Shown here: in pieces, positions 42,990 to 50,924 of the stretch
Position numbering within the stretch: the first letter of the stretch is position 1
Layout of the letters: each line of letters opens with the position of its first letter
Assembly: GCA_964616465.1 (NCBI GenBank)
Contig: CAZTTO010000020.1
Coordinates: 1 to 55,802 of the forward strand
Source: JAFLBI01 sp964616465
GTDB lineage: Bacteria; Bacteroidota; Bacteroidia; Chitinophagales; Chitinophagaceae
Direction: 5' to 3'
Length of the DNA: 55,802 bases
Program-made: the position numbers and the translations under genes
The notes under the pieces: model-generated
Databases searched by the model: none
Told to the model about the DNA's origin: nothing
What the model saw: only the letters and a program-made list of their open reading frames with translations

Positions 42990-44264
42990 TTATTTCGAAT
43001 GCTCTTTTGCATGATAATCGGTAAACAGCAGTCTCAAACTTTGGTCATAAGTATAGTATTTGTAAGCCCAGTTAATGAAAACTTGAAGCTTGTTTTTAAC
43101 TCCTAATATGAGCATTAAATGCAAAAACATCCAGACCAACCAAGCAAAAAATCCACCAAAATGAATTTTTGGCGTACTTATATCAACAACCGCTAAATGT
43201 CGACCAACCGTGGCCATACTACCCAAATCTACATACTCATAAGGCTTCCATTTTGCAATCTTCTCAATACCATACTTTATTAAATTCTGAGAAAGATTCT
43301 TAGCCTGATTAATAGCTACATTGGCAACCTGAGGATGTCCTTTAGGATATTTCTCCGTAACCATAAGAGCCAAATCGCCTAAAGCAAAAATTTCATTACA
43401 ATTATCCAATTGATTGTATCTGTTGACTTTAAGTCTATTTTGCTGAACTATTACTTCAGGATTAATTCCCTCCAAACTATTGGCTCTAATACCAGCAGCC
43501 CAAATAAGTGTTTGAGTGCTGATACCAATACCATTTGAAAGTGTAACCACTTCTCCATCATAATCCTTTACAAATGTGCTTGTCATTACCTCAACGCCAA
43601 GATTCTCTAAATATTTTCTGCTTTGCTGACTACTTTCTGGGCTCATTGCACCCAGTGTACGATCAGATCCTTCGACCAAAACTATCCTCATTTCTTCAAA
43701 GTTGATCTCTGGATAATCTCGAGGCAGTATCTGCTTTTTCATTTCAGCCAATGCCCCACTTACTTCAACACCCGTTGGTCCAGCCCCAGCAACCACAATT
43801 TGTAAATGGGACTTACGCAATGCAGGATCTGGTTCTATGCTCGCTTTTTCTAATTGGGTAATCAAATGATGACGAATCCGAAGCGCTTCTGAAGTTGTTT
43901 TCATTGGAAGAGAAAACTTGGCTATTTGCTCATTTCCAAAATAATGTGTGGTTGCTCCCATTGCTAAAACCAAGATATCATATTCAATTTCTCCATCATC
44001 CAGTCTTATTTTCTTTTGTTCAGCTTCTATGGATCGAACTTCGGCTAATCTAAATCGTACATTCTTGCTTTTTTGAAATAGTTTTCGAATAGGAAAAGAA
44101 ATATTACTTGCATCTAATCCCGCAGTAGCTACCTGATAATATAATGGCTGAAATTGGTGGTGATTTACCTTGTCAACCAGGGTTATTTCATATCCTTTTT
44201 TATTGTTTAAAGACCTAGCCAATTGCAGTCCGGCAAATCCTGCTCCCACAATCACCACTTTCAT
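42990..44264 (-). CDS. ndh: Type II NADH:quinone dehydrogenase (NDH-2)
   Basis: A 424-residue single-subunit flavoenzyme that passes electrons from NADH to quinone without pumping protons. FAD motif VIVGAGFAGLQLA at the N-terminus, NADH motif VVAGAGPTGVEVSGAL near 170, ALGDLALM for the FAD-contact Asp, and a C-terminal hydrophobic and amphipathic part (FFAWLVWMFLHLMLILGVKNK) that attaches it to the membrane. It feeds the quinone pool. Divergent from the asparaginase-family gene, with a palindrome between them. Confidence 0.92.
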   Translation of the reverse strand: MKVVIVGAGFAGLQLARSLNNKKGYEITLVDKVNHHQFQPLYYQVATAGLDASNISFPIRKLFQKSKNVRFRLAEVRSIEAEQKKIRLDDGEIEYDILVLAMGATTHYFGNEQIAKFSLPMKTTSEALRIRHHLITQLEKASIEPDPALRKSHLQIVVAGAGPTGVEVSGALAEMKKQILPRDYPEINFEEMRIVLVEGSDRTLGAMSPESSQQSRKYLENLGVEVMTSTFVKDYDGEVVTLSNGIGISTQTLIWAAGIRANSLEGINPEVIVQQNRLKVNRYNQLDNCNEIFALGDLALMVTEKYPKGHPQVANVAINQAKNLSQNLIKYGIEKIAKWKPYEYVDLGSMATVGRHLAVVDISTPKIHFGGFFAWLVWMFLHLMLILGVKNKLQVFINWAYKYYTYDQSLRLLFTDYHAKEHSK

Positions 44265-44301
44265 AATTTATTAATTTAGATGTCAACAAACAAATGATAT
44301 G

Positions 44302-44309
44302 CAAAGTTA
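44302..44309 (-). promoter_or_regulatory. -7 promoter element of the NDH-2 gene
   Basis: The minus strand reads TAACTTTG here, matching TAnnTTTG, about 38 bases upstream of the NDH-2 start. Confidence 0.45.
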
Positions 44310-44313
44310 AACT

Positions 44314-44337
44314 AACTTTCAAATATTTTTGAAAGTT
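44314..44337. promoter_or_regulatory. Candidate operator: 10-base inverted repeat between divergent genes
   Basis: AACTTTCAAA (44314-44323) and TTTGAAAGTT (44328-44337) are perfect complements with a 4-base spacer (TATT). It lies just upstream of the NDH-2 promoter element and 42 bases before the ATG of the divergent gene. A terminator is unlikely at a divergent start, so a repressor or activator site is the better reading. Confidence 0.5.
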
Positions 44338-44378
44338 TTGCATTTCATTACAAGTTCAACAAATCTTACCTTAACCAC

Positions 44379-45410
44379 ATGATTCATCGTAGAACTTTTT
44401 TATCAAAAACAGCCTTGTTTGGACTTGCTCCAATTTTCCATCAATTATTCGCACAGAATAAACCAATTAAAACAACGCCTCCAGTGGTTTTATCGACTTG
44501 GGACGCTGGCATTAGAGCTAATGAAGCTGCTTGGAAGATTTTATCTTCAGGCGGACATGCTTTAGATGCTGTGGAAGCCGGGGTTAAAGTCACCGAATTG
44601 GAGCAAAATTGCTGTGTTGGATTGGGAGCTAATCCTGATAGAGAAGGAAAAGTAACTCTTGATGCAAGCATCATGGATCATTTGGGTAATTGTGGGGCTG
44701 TAGCAGCCTTGGAAAGGATTCAACATCCAATTTCGGTAGCTCGAAGAATCATGGAAAAAACACCTCATACTTTTTTAGTTGGACAAGGCGCACAACAATT
44801 TGCGGTAGCTGAAGGATTTCCTTTAATGCCTGATCGTCTTTCTCCTTCTGCTGAAAAGTCCTATAAAGAATGGCTCAAAAAAAGTGAGTACAAACCAGTG
44901 ATCAATATCGAGAATCAACAAACACCCTACCCTCCTGCTCCTTCTCACCTCCCCGATGGAAATTGGAACCACGATACAATTGGGATGATTGCAATTGATC
45001 AAATGGGTAATTTAAGTGGTAGTTGCACGACCAGCGGAATGGGTTTTAAAATGCGTGGTCGGGTTGGTGACTCTCCAGTCATTGGTGCTGGATTGTATGT
45101 AGACAATCAGGTTGGTGCTGCAACTGCAACTGGACAAGGCGAAGACATTATTAGAATATGTGGTTCCTTTTTAGTGGTGGAATTTATGCGACAAGGATTG
45201 CATCCAACCGAAGCATGTAAAAAAGCAATAGAACGATTAATACAACTAAAAGGAAAGGATCAGGCATGTAAGATTCAAGCATGCTTCATTGCTATAGATA
45301 AAAAAGGAAATTATGGAGGGTATTCATTGCAAAAAGGTTTCAGCTTTGCAGTGTACCAATCAATTGGAGGTAATAGACTTGTTCAAGCCAGTCACATTCT
45401 CCCATGTTAG
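44379..45410 (+). CDS. N4-(beta-N-acetylglucosaminyl)-L-asparaginase / isoaspartyl-peptidase family hydrolase
   Basis: A 343-residue Ntn-hydrolase with a Tat-like signal (HRRTFLSKTALFGLA), so it is probably periplasmic. Self-cleavage is expected in NHDTIG, freeing the catalytic Thr. STWDAGIRANEAAWKIL and ALDAVEAGVKVTE near the start, GNLSGSCTTSGMGFKMRGRVGDSP, and TATGQGEDII are family hallmarks. It closely follows the glycosylasparaginase branch, which cuts the GlcNAc-Asn link of glycoproteins, while other branches act on isoaspartyl peptides. It overlaps cutC by 7 bases. Confidence 0.88.
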   Translation: MIHRRTFLSKTALFGLAPIFHQLFAQNKPIKTTPPVVLSTWDAGIRANEAAWKILSSGGHALDAVEAGVKVTELEQNCCVGLGANPDREGKVTLDASIMDHLGNCGAVAALERIQHPISVARRIMEKTPHTFLVGQGAQQFAVAEGFPLMPDRLSPSAEKSYKEWLKKSEYKPVINIENQQTPYPPAPSHLPDGNWNHDTIGMIAIDQMGNLSGSCTTSGMGFKMRGRVGDSPVIGAGLYVDNQVGAATATGQGEDIIRICGSFLVVEFMRQGLHPTEACKKAIERLIQLKGKDQACKIQACFIAIDKKGNYGGYSLQKGFSFAVYQSIGGNRLVQASHILPC

Positions 45411-46075
45411 TTGAAGTAGCTTGTTTTAATAAGGAAGATGCCATTATTGCCTATGAAAATGGGGCAAATAGAATTGAATTTTGTTCAAACTATTCTGTCG
45501 GCGGTGTTTCTCCATCTCTTGATGATGTTGATTTCGTTTTGGAACGTGTACATATTCCCGTCACAGTGATGCTCAGGCCAAAAGCAGGTCCTTTTGTTTA
45601 CTATGAAGATGATGAAACGGAAATGATAAAATATTTGCATGCATTACATCAAATGCCTGTAGATGGAGTTGTTTTTGGAATAGCTTATACCGAAAACTGG
45701 ATTGACAATTTAAAATTTTGGTTACAACGAATACATCCATTCGATTTAACATTTCACCGAGCTTTAGAAGATTATCCCAATCAATTAGAGACAATCAATC
45801 AATTACAAGCTTTAGGTGTTCGAAGAGTATTGACTGGAGGCAGTTCGCTTGGAGTGATGCATCATTTATCCGAACTCATTCATCTAATGGATCATGCACC
45901 TAAAGAAATTGAAATCATTTTAGGTGGAGGCATAAGAGCGAATGATATCGTAAGACTAAAAGAATACAGCCAGATTCAATGGATACACACAGCATGCTTT
46001 GATAAATCAAAAAACAGATTAGATCAACAAGAACTGCAAAAACTTATTCGACTTTCTTCTGTTGCGCCTGAATAA
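45404..46075 (+). CDS. cutC: CutC family protein
   Basis: A 223-residue TIM-barrel protein of the CutC family. VACFNKEDAIIAYENGANRIEFCSNYSVGG, IPVTVMLRPKAGPFVY, DLTFHRALEDYP, GVRRVLTGGSSLG and IILGGGIRAND are typical. CutC was named for copper tolerance in E. coli, but later work questions a direct copper role. It starts 7 bases inside the preceding gene, so they are coupled. Its end overlaps the convergent mutS2 gene by 32 bases. Confidence 0.92.
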   Translation: MLVEVACFNKEDAIIAYENGANRIEFCSNYSVGGVSPSLDDVDFVLERVHIPVTVMLRPKAGPFVYYEDDETEMIKYLHALHQMPVDGVVFGIAYTENWIDNLKFWLQRIHPFDLTFHRALEDYPNQLETINQLQALGVRRVLTGGSSLGVMHHLSELIHLMDHAPKEIEIILGGGIRANDIVRLKEYSQIQWIHTACFDKSKNRLDQQELQKLIRLSSVAPE

Positions 46076-48167
46076 TTTTTTTAACTGCCACCAAATCACT
46101 TATAGATAGCTGCATAGGCAGTTGTCCAATTTGAACAATGGCTTTTTTCCCTCTAATCTCTTTTATTTCTCCTACCTGATAATTCTTCTTCAATTTCACA
46201 AGCATACCTGGCTTTAACTCCTCTATATCAATTTCTTGATATTGCTGTTGGATTTTCTTTTCAGCTTTTGAAACCACGGGCGCAGTATCTTTTTTGAATA
46301 ATAAATCCTTTAAATGCTTGATCACAGTTTGTTTTTCTTCAGTCTTCTTCCAATCAATTACAACTTGTCTTAACTTTCGCTCCATGTCTTTGAGATAAGC
46401 AATCCGTTCCTCAGTAACCCTATTTTGTTGCTTTAATACTTCAACCTGTTGACGGTGACGCTCTTTGTCCATCACCACCTGCATTTCTTTTTTCAATCTT
46501 TCATTCTCCTTCACCAAGTTTTCTAATTTCTTCTTTTCTTCTACTACCTTTTGTAAGTCTTGCTCTGTTCTATTTAAAAGCTTATCTAATTTGAAGTGAT
46601 CTTGATCTACTAAGTTGCGAGCCCTATCAATAAGCCTTTTTGGCATACCAATTCTTTCTGCAATGGAGAAAGTATAGGAACTACCAGGTTTCCCAATAGT
46701 TAATTGATATAAGGGAGAAAGTGTTTGCTCATCAAATAACATAGCCCCATTCACAATACCTGGAGTGTGGTTAGCCATCACTTTTAGGTTGAGGTAATGG
46801 GTGGTTACAACTCCTAAAGATTTTTTTCTGGCCAGTTCTTCCATAATCACCTCAGCAAAAGCACCACCTAAATGCGGATCACTTCCACTTCCTAATTCAT
46901 CAATAAAGAACAATGTCTTACCATTACTCAGTTCAATGAAATGCTTCATGTGCATGAGATGACTACTATAAGTACTTAAATCGAATTCTATACTTTGTGT
47001 GTCGCCAATATGAATGAATAATTGTTTAAATAATCCCATTCTTGAAGTTGGGTGAACGGGTACTAATAAGCCTGCTTGCAACATAAGTTGATTGAGGCCA
47101 ATAGTTTTCATGGTAACTGTTTTCCCGCCTGCGTTGGGTCCACTAATGACCAGTATCCTATGCTGTTGATTAAGATGAATATTTACTGGATGGGTTGTTT
47201 TGCCAGCTTGTTGATTGTACAACCAAAGTAATGGGTGATATGCTTTCTTCAGATCAATTTGAACATCGTCTACCAATTCTGGAAGATTTGCATTCATTTG
47301 AATAGCGAGTTTAGCCTTTGCAGCAATAAAATCGAATTCTCCAGCTAACTCATAATATTGTAAGAGTAAAGAAGAATAGACAGACAAAGTAGCAGTAAGT
47401 TGACGCAATATTTTCTGTACCTCTCTTTGTTCGTCTTGCTCTAAAGAAAATACTTCATTATTAAGTTCAATGGTTTCTTCAGGTTCAATAAATGCTGTTT
47501 TGCGACTATCGCTTTCGCCATGCAAAATACCTTTTATCTGACGCTTATGCTCAGCGAATACAGCCACTACCCTTCTACCTGTACTAAAACTTTCTTCGAT
47601 ATCAGCCGTATAACCAGCTTTTGATAATTTAGCAATCACTTTGTCGAATACTCTCCTAAGTTCTTGTCGCCTTCTGTATAGTTGTTGACGGATACGTGCT
47701 AAATCATCGCTCGCATGGTCCTTTACTTGTCCTAATTCATCCAATACTTCATCAATAGATAATACAATTTGCTTTTCGTAATATATCTCATCTAGCTCTT
47801 GACTTAAATACGGAAAACCAGATCTTCTCTCTTGATCGAACCACCTGAATATGTTTTCAGCATTTATTGCAAGTTTTCTCAAAAGCACGAACTGATCGCC
47901 TCCCAATAATGCACCAGGAATACTCAAGAGTTTCAACTCGCGATCGATGGTATGGGTAAAATCGTTGGGGAAATATCCACTTGATTGCAAAATCAGTTTC
48001 ATTTCATGCGATTGGTGCAGGGCTTTTTCTACATAAGCTTTTAAAGTATGTAGTCGAAGTGTGGCTGACTTTTGCTTACCATAGGCGGTACGACAAAAAT
48101 CTGTCAACAAATCAATCACCTTAGGCAATTCTAATTGCTGGAGAGCTGAATTGGGATATACACGCAT
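46044..48167 (-). CDS. MutS2-like ATPase lacking the Smr domain
   Basis: A 707-residue protein with the MutS2 layout. The core and clamp region are 1-320, followed by the ATPase with Walker A ISGPNAGGKTV (around 345) and Walker B LFFIDELGSGSDP (around 425), then ATTHYLNLKV-like and SYTFSIAERIGMP. A long charged coiled coil spans about 520-600. A KOW-like beta domain (GMLVKLKKNYQVGEIKEIRGKKAIV) closes the protein. The Smr nuclease domain that normally follows is absent; typical MutS2 is about 780 residues. MutS2 acts on stalled ribosomes or recombination intermediates in other bacteria. Confidence 0.88.
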   Translation of the reverse strand: MRVYPNSALQQLELPKVIDLLTDFCRTAYGKQKSATLRLHTLKAYVEKALHQSHEMKLILQSSGYFPNDFTHTIDRELKLLSIPGALLGGDQFVLLRKLAINAENIFRWFDQERRSGFPYLSQELDEIYYEKQIVLSIDEVLDELGQVKDHASDDLARIRQQLYRRRQELRRVFDKVIAKLSKAGYTADIEESFSTGRRVVAVFAEHKRQIKGILHGESDSRKTAFIEPEETIELNNEVFSLEQDEQREVQKILRQLTATLSVYSSLLLQYYELAGEFDFIAAKAKLAIQMNANLPELVDDVQIDLKKAYHPLLWLYNQQAGKTTHPVNIHLNQQHRILVISGPNAGGKTVTMKTIGLNQLMLQAGLLVPVHPTSRMGLFKQLFIHIGDTQSIEFDLSTYSSHLMHMKHFIELSNGKTLFFIDELGSGSDPHLGGAFAEVIMEELARKKSLGVVTTHYLNLKVMANHTPGIVNGAMLFDEQTLSPLYQLTIGKPGSSYTFSIAERIGMPKRLIDRARNLVDQDHFKLDKLLNRTEQDLQKVVEEKKKLENLVKENERLKKEMQVVMDKERHRQQVEVLKQQNRVTEERIAYLKDMERKLRQVVIDWKKTEEKQTVIKHLKDLLFKKDTAPVVSKAEKKIQQQYQEIDIEELKPGMLVKLKKNYQVGEIKEIRGKKAIVQIGQLPMQLSISDLVAVKKIIQAQQKKVE

Positions 48168-48226
48168 GCACTCAATTGAGGCGCAAAGGTAAGCAGGTGT
48201 AAAAGAGGAAATTCAAACGTTTAAAC

Positions 48227-48739
48227 TTACTGTGCAAAATTATTATCATACTCCGACTGCTCACGAGGTGCATGGAATACGATTTTGTAAAAAGCAAACA
48301 TCATAAATGATAACTGAAGCCCAAGTAAACACATCCATAAAACAAAAACAAGACGAGATATTCTTTCTAGATAGTCATAAGTTGGAATTGGTATAATGTT
48401 TTGGTTCCAACTTTGATCCATTACTGGAGTTTGTTTATAGGTGAAGTATAGTGAGAGCATCAAAAGAATAGAAAAAATCACGTGAATTCTTGGAAATTTA
48501 CCAGTCCGCAAGCCCATTTCACGAAGCAATACATGGAAAAAATAGGGTATGGTTGAAAATGCAATCCAGAAAAGGCCTGATTGAAGTATAGAAACACGTA
48601 CATAGGTTCCAGCCACAAAAACATCTAAATGCATTTCTGGGGAATATAGCACGGCCAGGAACATGAATATGCTTGGCATTAAAAGCAATAAATGTTCCGA
48701 ACGTAAATACTTATCGTATTGAAATCTTCTTATTTCCAT
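48227..48739 (-). CDS. Four-helix membrane protein of unknown function (paralogue A)
   Basis: A 170-residue membrane protein from the ATG at 48739 (MEIRRFQYDKYL). Four hydrophobic helices are visible (about residues 13-35, 45-72, 82-100 and 124-152). I do not recognise the family. It aligns by eye along its whole length with the next upstream gene (PYFFHVLLREMG versus PYFFHTYLRMIG; SFMMFAFYKIVF versus AFMAYAFYRIFK), so the two are tandem duplicates. It lies 59 bases upstream of mutS2 on the same strand. The C-terminus is short and polar. Confidence 0.6.
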   Translation of the reverse strand: MEIRRFQYDKYLRSEHLLLLMPSIFMFLAVLYSPEMHLDVFVAGTYVRVSILQSGLFWIAFSTIPYFFHVLLREMGLRTGKFPRIHVIFSILLMLSLYFTYKQTPVMDQSWNQNIIPIPTYDYLERISRLVFVLWMCLLGLQLSFMMFAFYKIVFHAPREQSEYDNNFAQ

Positions 48740-48820
48740 AGCGTTTCCTTTGGTTATTTTCAAGGATACGGGAACGCAATGGCAATAAAAATAATCAATA
48801 CTTCGTTCGAACGGTGAATT

Positions 48821-49387
48821 TTAGTTTTTTTTAATCCTATCTAATTCCGAATTAAAAGCGGAAATGAGATTATAATTATCTGATTCTGAAACTTCTTGAG
48901 AGTCTTCTTCAACTAAAACATTAGACTCTGGATTTGTCTTAAAAATCCTATAAAAGGCATAAGCCATAAAAGCTAATTGTGTAAAAAGCGTAAGAATCCA
49001 AAGAAAATTATTTACAAAACTAAAGCTCTTGAATCTTTCCATGGAGGGGTCTGGAAAAATAGCATTGTCCCAACTAGTCCTGATATATGGAAGCATTGAG
49101 TAAGTAAGTAGCAAAGCCGCCATCAATACCAATGAAACAAATACATGAAACCCTTGAATTAGCAAATTCACTTTCCCAATCATCCTGAGATAAGTATGAA
49201 AGAAATAGGGAACCATAAAAAACATCGTAAAGAACAATGTACCATTGTACATGGCAGTTCTATGAACAAATCCACCAAACTGTACGTTAATCTCATGGTC
49301 GTGTAAAAAAACATAATAGACGAACGTAAGAGTAATGGGTAGCACCAACAATAACTGCTCAAATTTGAATGCCTTTGTTTGATTCAT
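48821..49387 (-). CDS. Four-helix membrane protein of unknown function (paralogue B)
   Basis: A 188-residue membrane protein from the ATG at 49387 (MNQTKAFKFEQLL); the upstream ATG at 49423 would add a short hydrophobic start with no match in the paralogue. Four helices lie at about 9-30, 45-65, 75-100 and 125-155, with the loop motif PYFFHTYLRMIGK shared with the downstream gene. A charged tail of about 30 residues (VEEDSQEVSESDNYNL) is extra. Function unknown. The gene is divergent from msrA. Confidence 0.6.
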   Translation of the reverse strand: MNQTKAFKFEQLLLVLPITLTFVYYVFLHDHEINVQFGGFVHRTAMYNGTLFFTMFFMVPYFFHTYLRMIGKVNLLIQGFHVFVSLVLMAALLLTYSMLPYIRTSWDNAIFPDPSMERFKSFSFVNNFLWILTLFTQLAFMAYAFYRIFKTNPESNVLVEEDSQEVSESDNYNLISAFNSELDRIKKN

Positions 49388-49526
49388 AACAATTAATTTA
49401 ATAACAACAATGGTTTTTGGCACAAAACAGGATATTGAACAAACAAATGTTGGGGCAGTTCAAAATAATGTAAAATTTGTTGTCCATAAATCTTAAACGA
49501 GCATAAATTCAAAAAATTATCTAAAT

Positions 49527-50174
49527 ATGAAGAAGTGGGTGTTATTTTTTCTGGTGTCTAACGTGTTTCTCCATGCGGCTTGCGCCCAAAAGAAAAGTTC
49601 AAATGAGAAAAAACAATCAAGTATGGAAATGAAGTCAACTTATTCAACTGCAACGCTTGGTGCAGGCTGTTTTTGGTGTGTAGAAGCAATTTTTCAACGA
49701 TTAAATGGAGTAGTATCTGTAGAAAGCGGGTACAGTGGAGGGCATGTACCCAACCCTACCTATGAGCAGGTTTGTACAAAAACAACTGGACATGTGGAAG
49801 TTTGCCGATTGATTTATGATACTACTGTAGTTAGTTTTGATGAAATTTTAGAAGTTTTTTGGAAAACCCACGATCCAACCACCATGGATCGCCAGGGTAA
49901 TGATGTGGGTCCCCAATACAGAAGTGCTGTTTTCTTTCATAACGATGAACAACAGAAAAAGGCCATTTACTATAAGGAAAAGTTAGACAAATCGGGCGCA
50001 TTTAATAAGCCCATTGTTACTGTAATTCAGCCTTTGAAGAATTACTATAAAGCAGAAGATTATCATCAGAATTACTTTAATGATAATAAAACAGCTGGCT
50101 ATTGTTACTTCGTTATTCGTCCAAAGCTTGAAAAGTTCGAACAGGTATTTAAAGATAAATTGAAGAAAGATTAA
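49527..50174 (+). CDS. msrA: Peptide-methionine (S)-S-oxide reductase, exported lipoprotein
   Basis: A 215-residue MsrA with an N-terminal export signal and lipobox (HAACAQ, Cys19), so it repairs oxidised methionine in periplasmic or outer-membrane proteins. The catalytic motif is LGAGCFWCVEAIF; ESGYSGGHVPNPTYEQVCT and GHVEVCRLIYD follow. The Cys in EVCR and AGYCYFVI may resolve the disulfide. WKTHDPTTMDRQGNDVGPQYRSAVF is the family core. The gene stands alone, 40 bases ahead of an outer-membrane-protein gene. Confidence 0.93.
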   Translation: MKKWVLFFLVSNVFLHAACAQKKSSNEKKQSSMEMKSTYSTATLGAGCFWCVEAIFQRLNGVVSVESGYSGGHVPNPTYEQVCTKTTGHVEVCRLIYDTTVVSFDEILEVFWKTHDPTTMDRQGNDVGPQYRSAVFFHNDEQQKKAIYYKEKLDKSGAFNKPIVTVIQPLKNYYKAEDYHQNYFNDNKTAGYCYFVIRPKLEKFEQVFKDKLKKD

Positions 50175-50214
50175 TTGGCATTTCTTTTGTACTGCAATAA
50201 CTAAATTACAGTTT

Positions 50215-50901
50215 ATGAAACGCCTACTTGTGAGCCTTTTATTAATGCTAGCCTTCTCCCCTATCTTTTCTCAAAAATGGGGCGGATTTGCAAATTTTAC
50301 GCTTGGACTTCCACAAAATGAGTACAAGTCACTTAATGATAGAACTGGAATAGGCTTTAGAGGGGGTGTATTATATCGCCCGCAAAAAGATTTGCCCATT
50401 TCATTTGGTTTTGAAGCAGGTTACCTTAGCCTTGGCAGAGAAGTTTTACCATCTAACTCTTCAGGATTTTGGAGCCCATATAGTGCCTACAGAGTTGTTG
50501 CTGGTGTAAATGTTGTTTCATTAAATGCAAGTCTTCGCATACAATCCCCTAACAATGCTTCTGTAAAGCCTTTTATTGAAGGTTTGGTTGGGTGGAATAA
50601 TTTTTACGGAACAGTAAGTACAGAAGGACGAAGACTTTTTGATTTTGAATGGGAAAGAATTATTCAAGAGAGCACAAAAGGTGATTGGGCTTTGAGTTAT
50701 GGCGGTGCAGCTGGATTAGATGCGAGAATTGACAAGTCAGGACACTTATGGCTCGAGTTTAGAGTTAGTTACATGAAAGGGCGTCAAGCGAGGTATTATA
50801 CAGATCCAATTATTTCAGGAAATGGTAGTGTTACCTATGTAGAAAAATCTAGTACAACAGATTTACTTTTTCCTCAAATTGGTTTGAAGTTTGGACTTTA
50901 A
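50215..50901 (+). CDS. Outer-membrane beta-barrel protein
   Basis: A 228-residue protein with a signal peptide (about 1-19, ending IFSQ) and an alternating beta-strand pattern ending in an outer-membrane-type FPQIGLKFGL. Conserved features such as GGFANFTLGLPQNEY and GIGFRGGVLYRP are common in small Bacteroidota barrels of the OmpA-like/PorT-like type. Function unknown. It ends 23 bases before the convergent solute-binding gene. Confidence 0.7.
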   Translation: MKRLLVSLLLMLAFSPIFSQKWGGFANFTLGLPQNEYKSLNDRTGIGFRGGVLYRPQKDLPISFGFEAGYLSLGREVLPSNSSGFWSPYSAYRVVAGVNVVSLNASLRIQSPNNASVKPFIEGLVGWNNFYGTVSTEGRRLFDFEWERIIQESTKGDWALSYGGAAGLDARIDKSGHLWLEFRVSYMKGRQARYYTDPIISGNGSVTYVEKSSTTDLLFPQIGLKFGL

Positions 50902-50924
50902 TATTTTGTTGATAGTTGCTTTTA

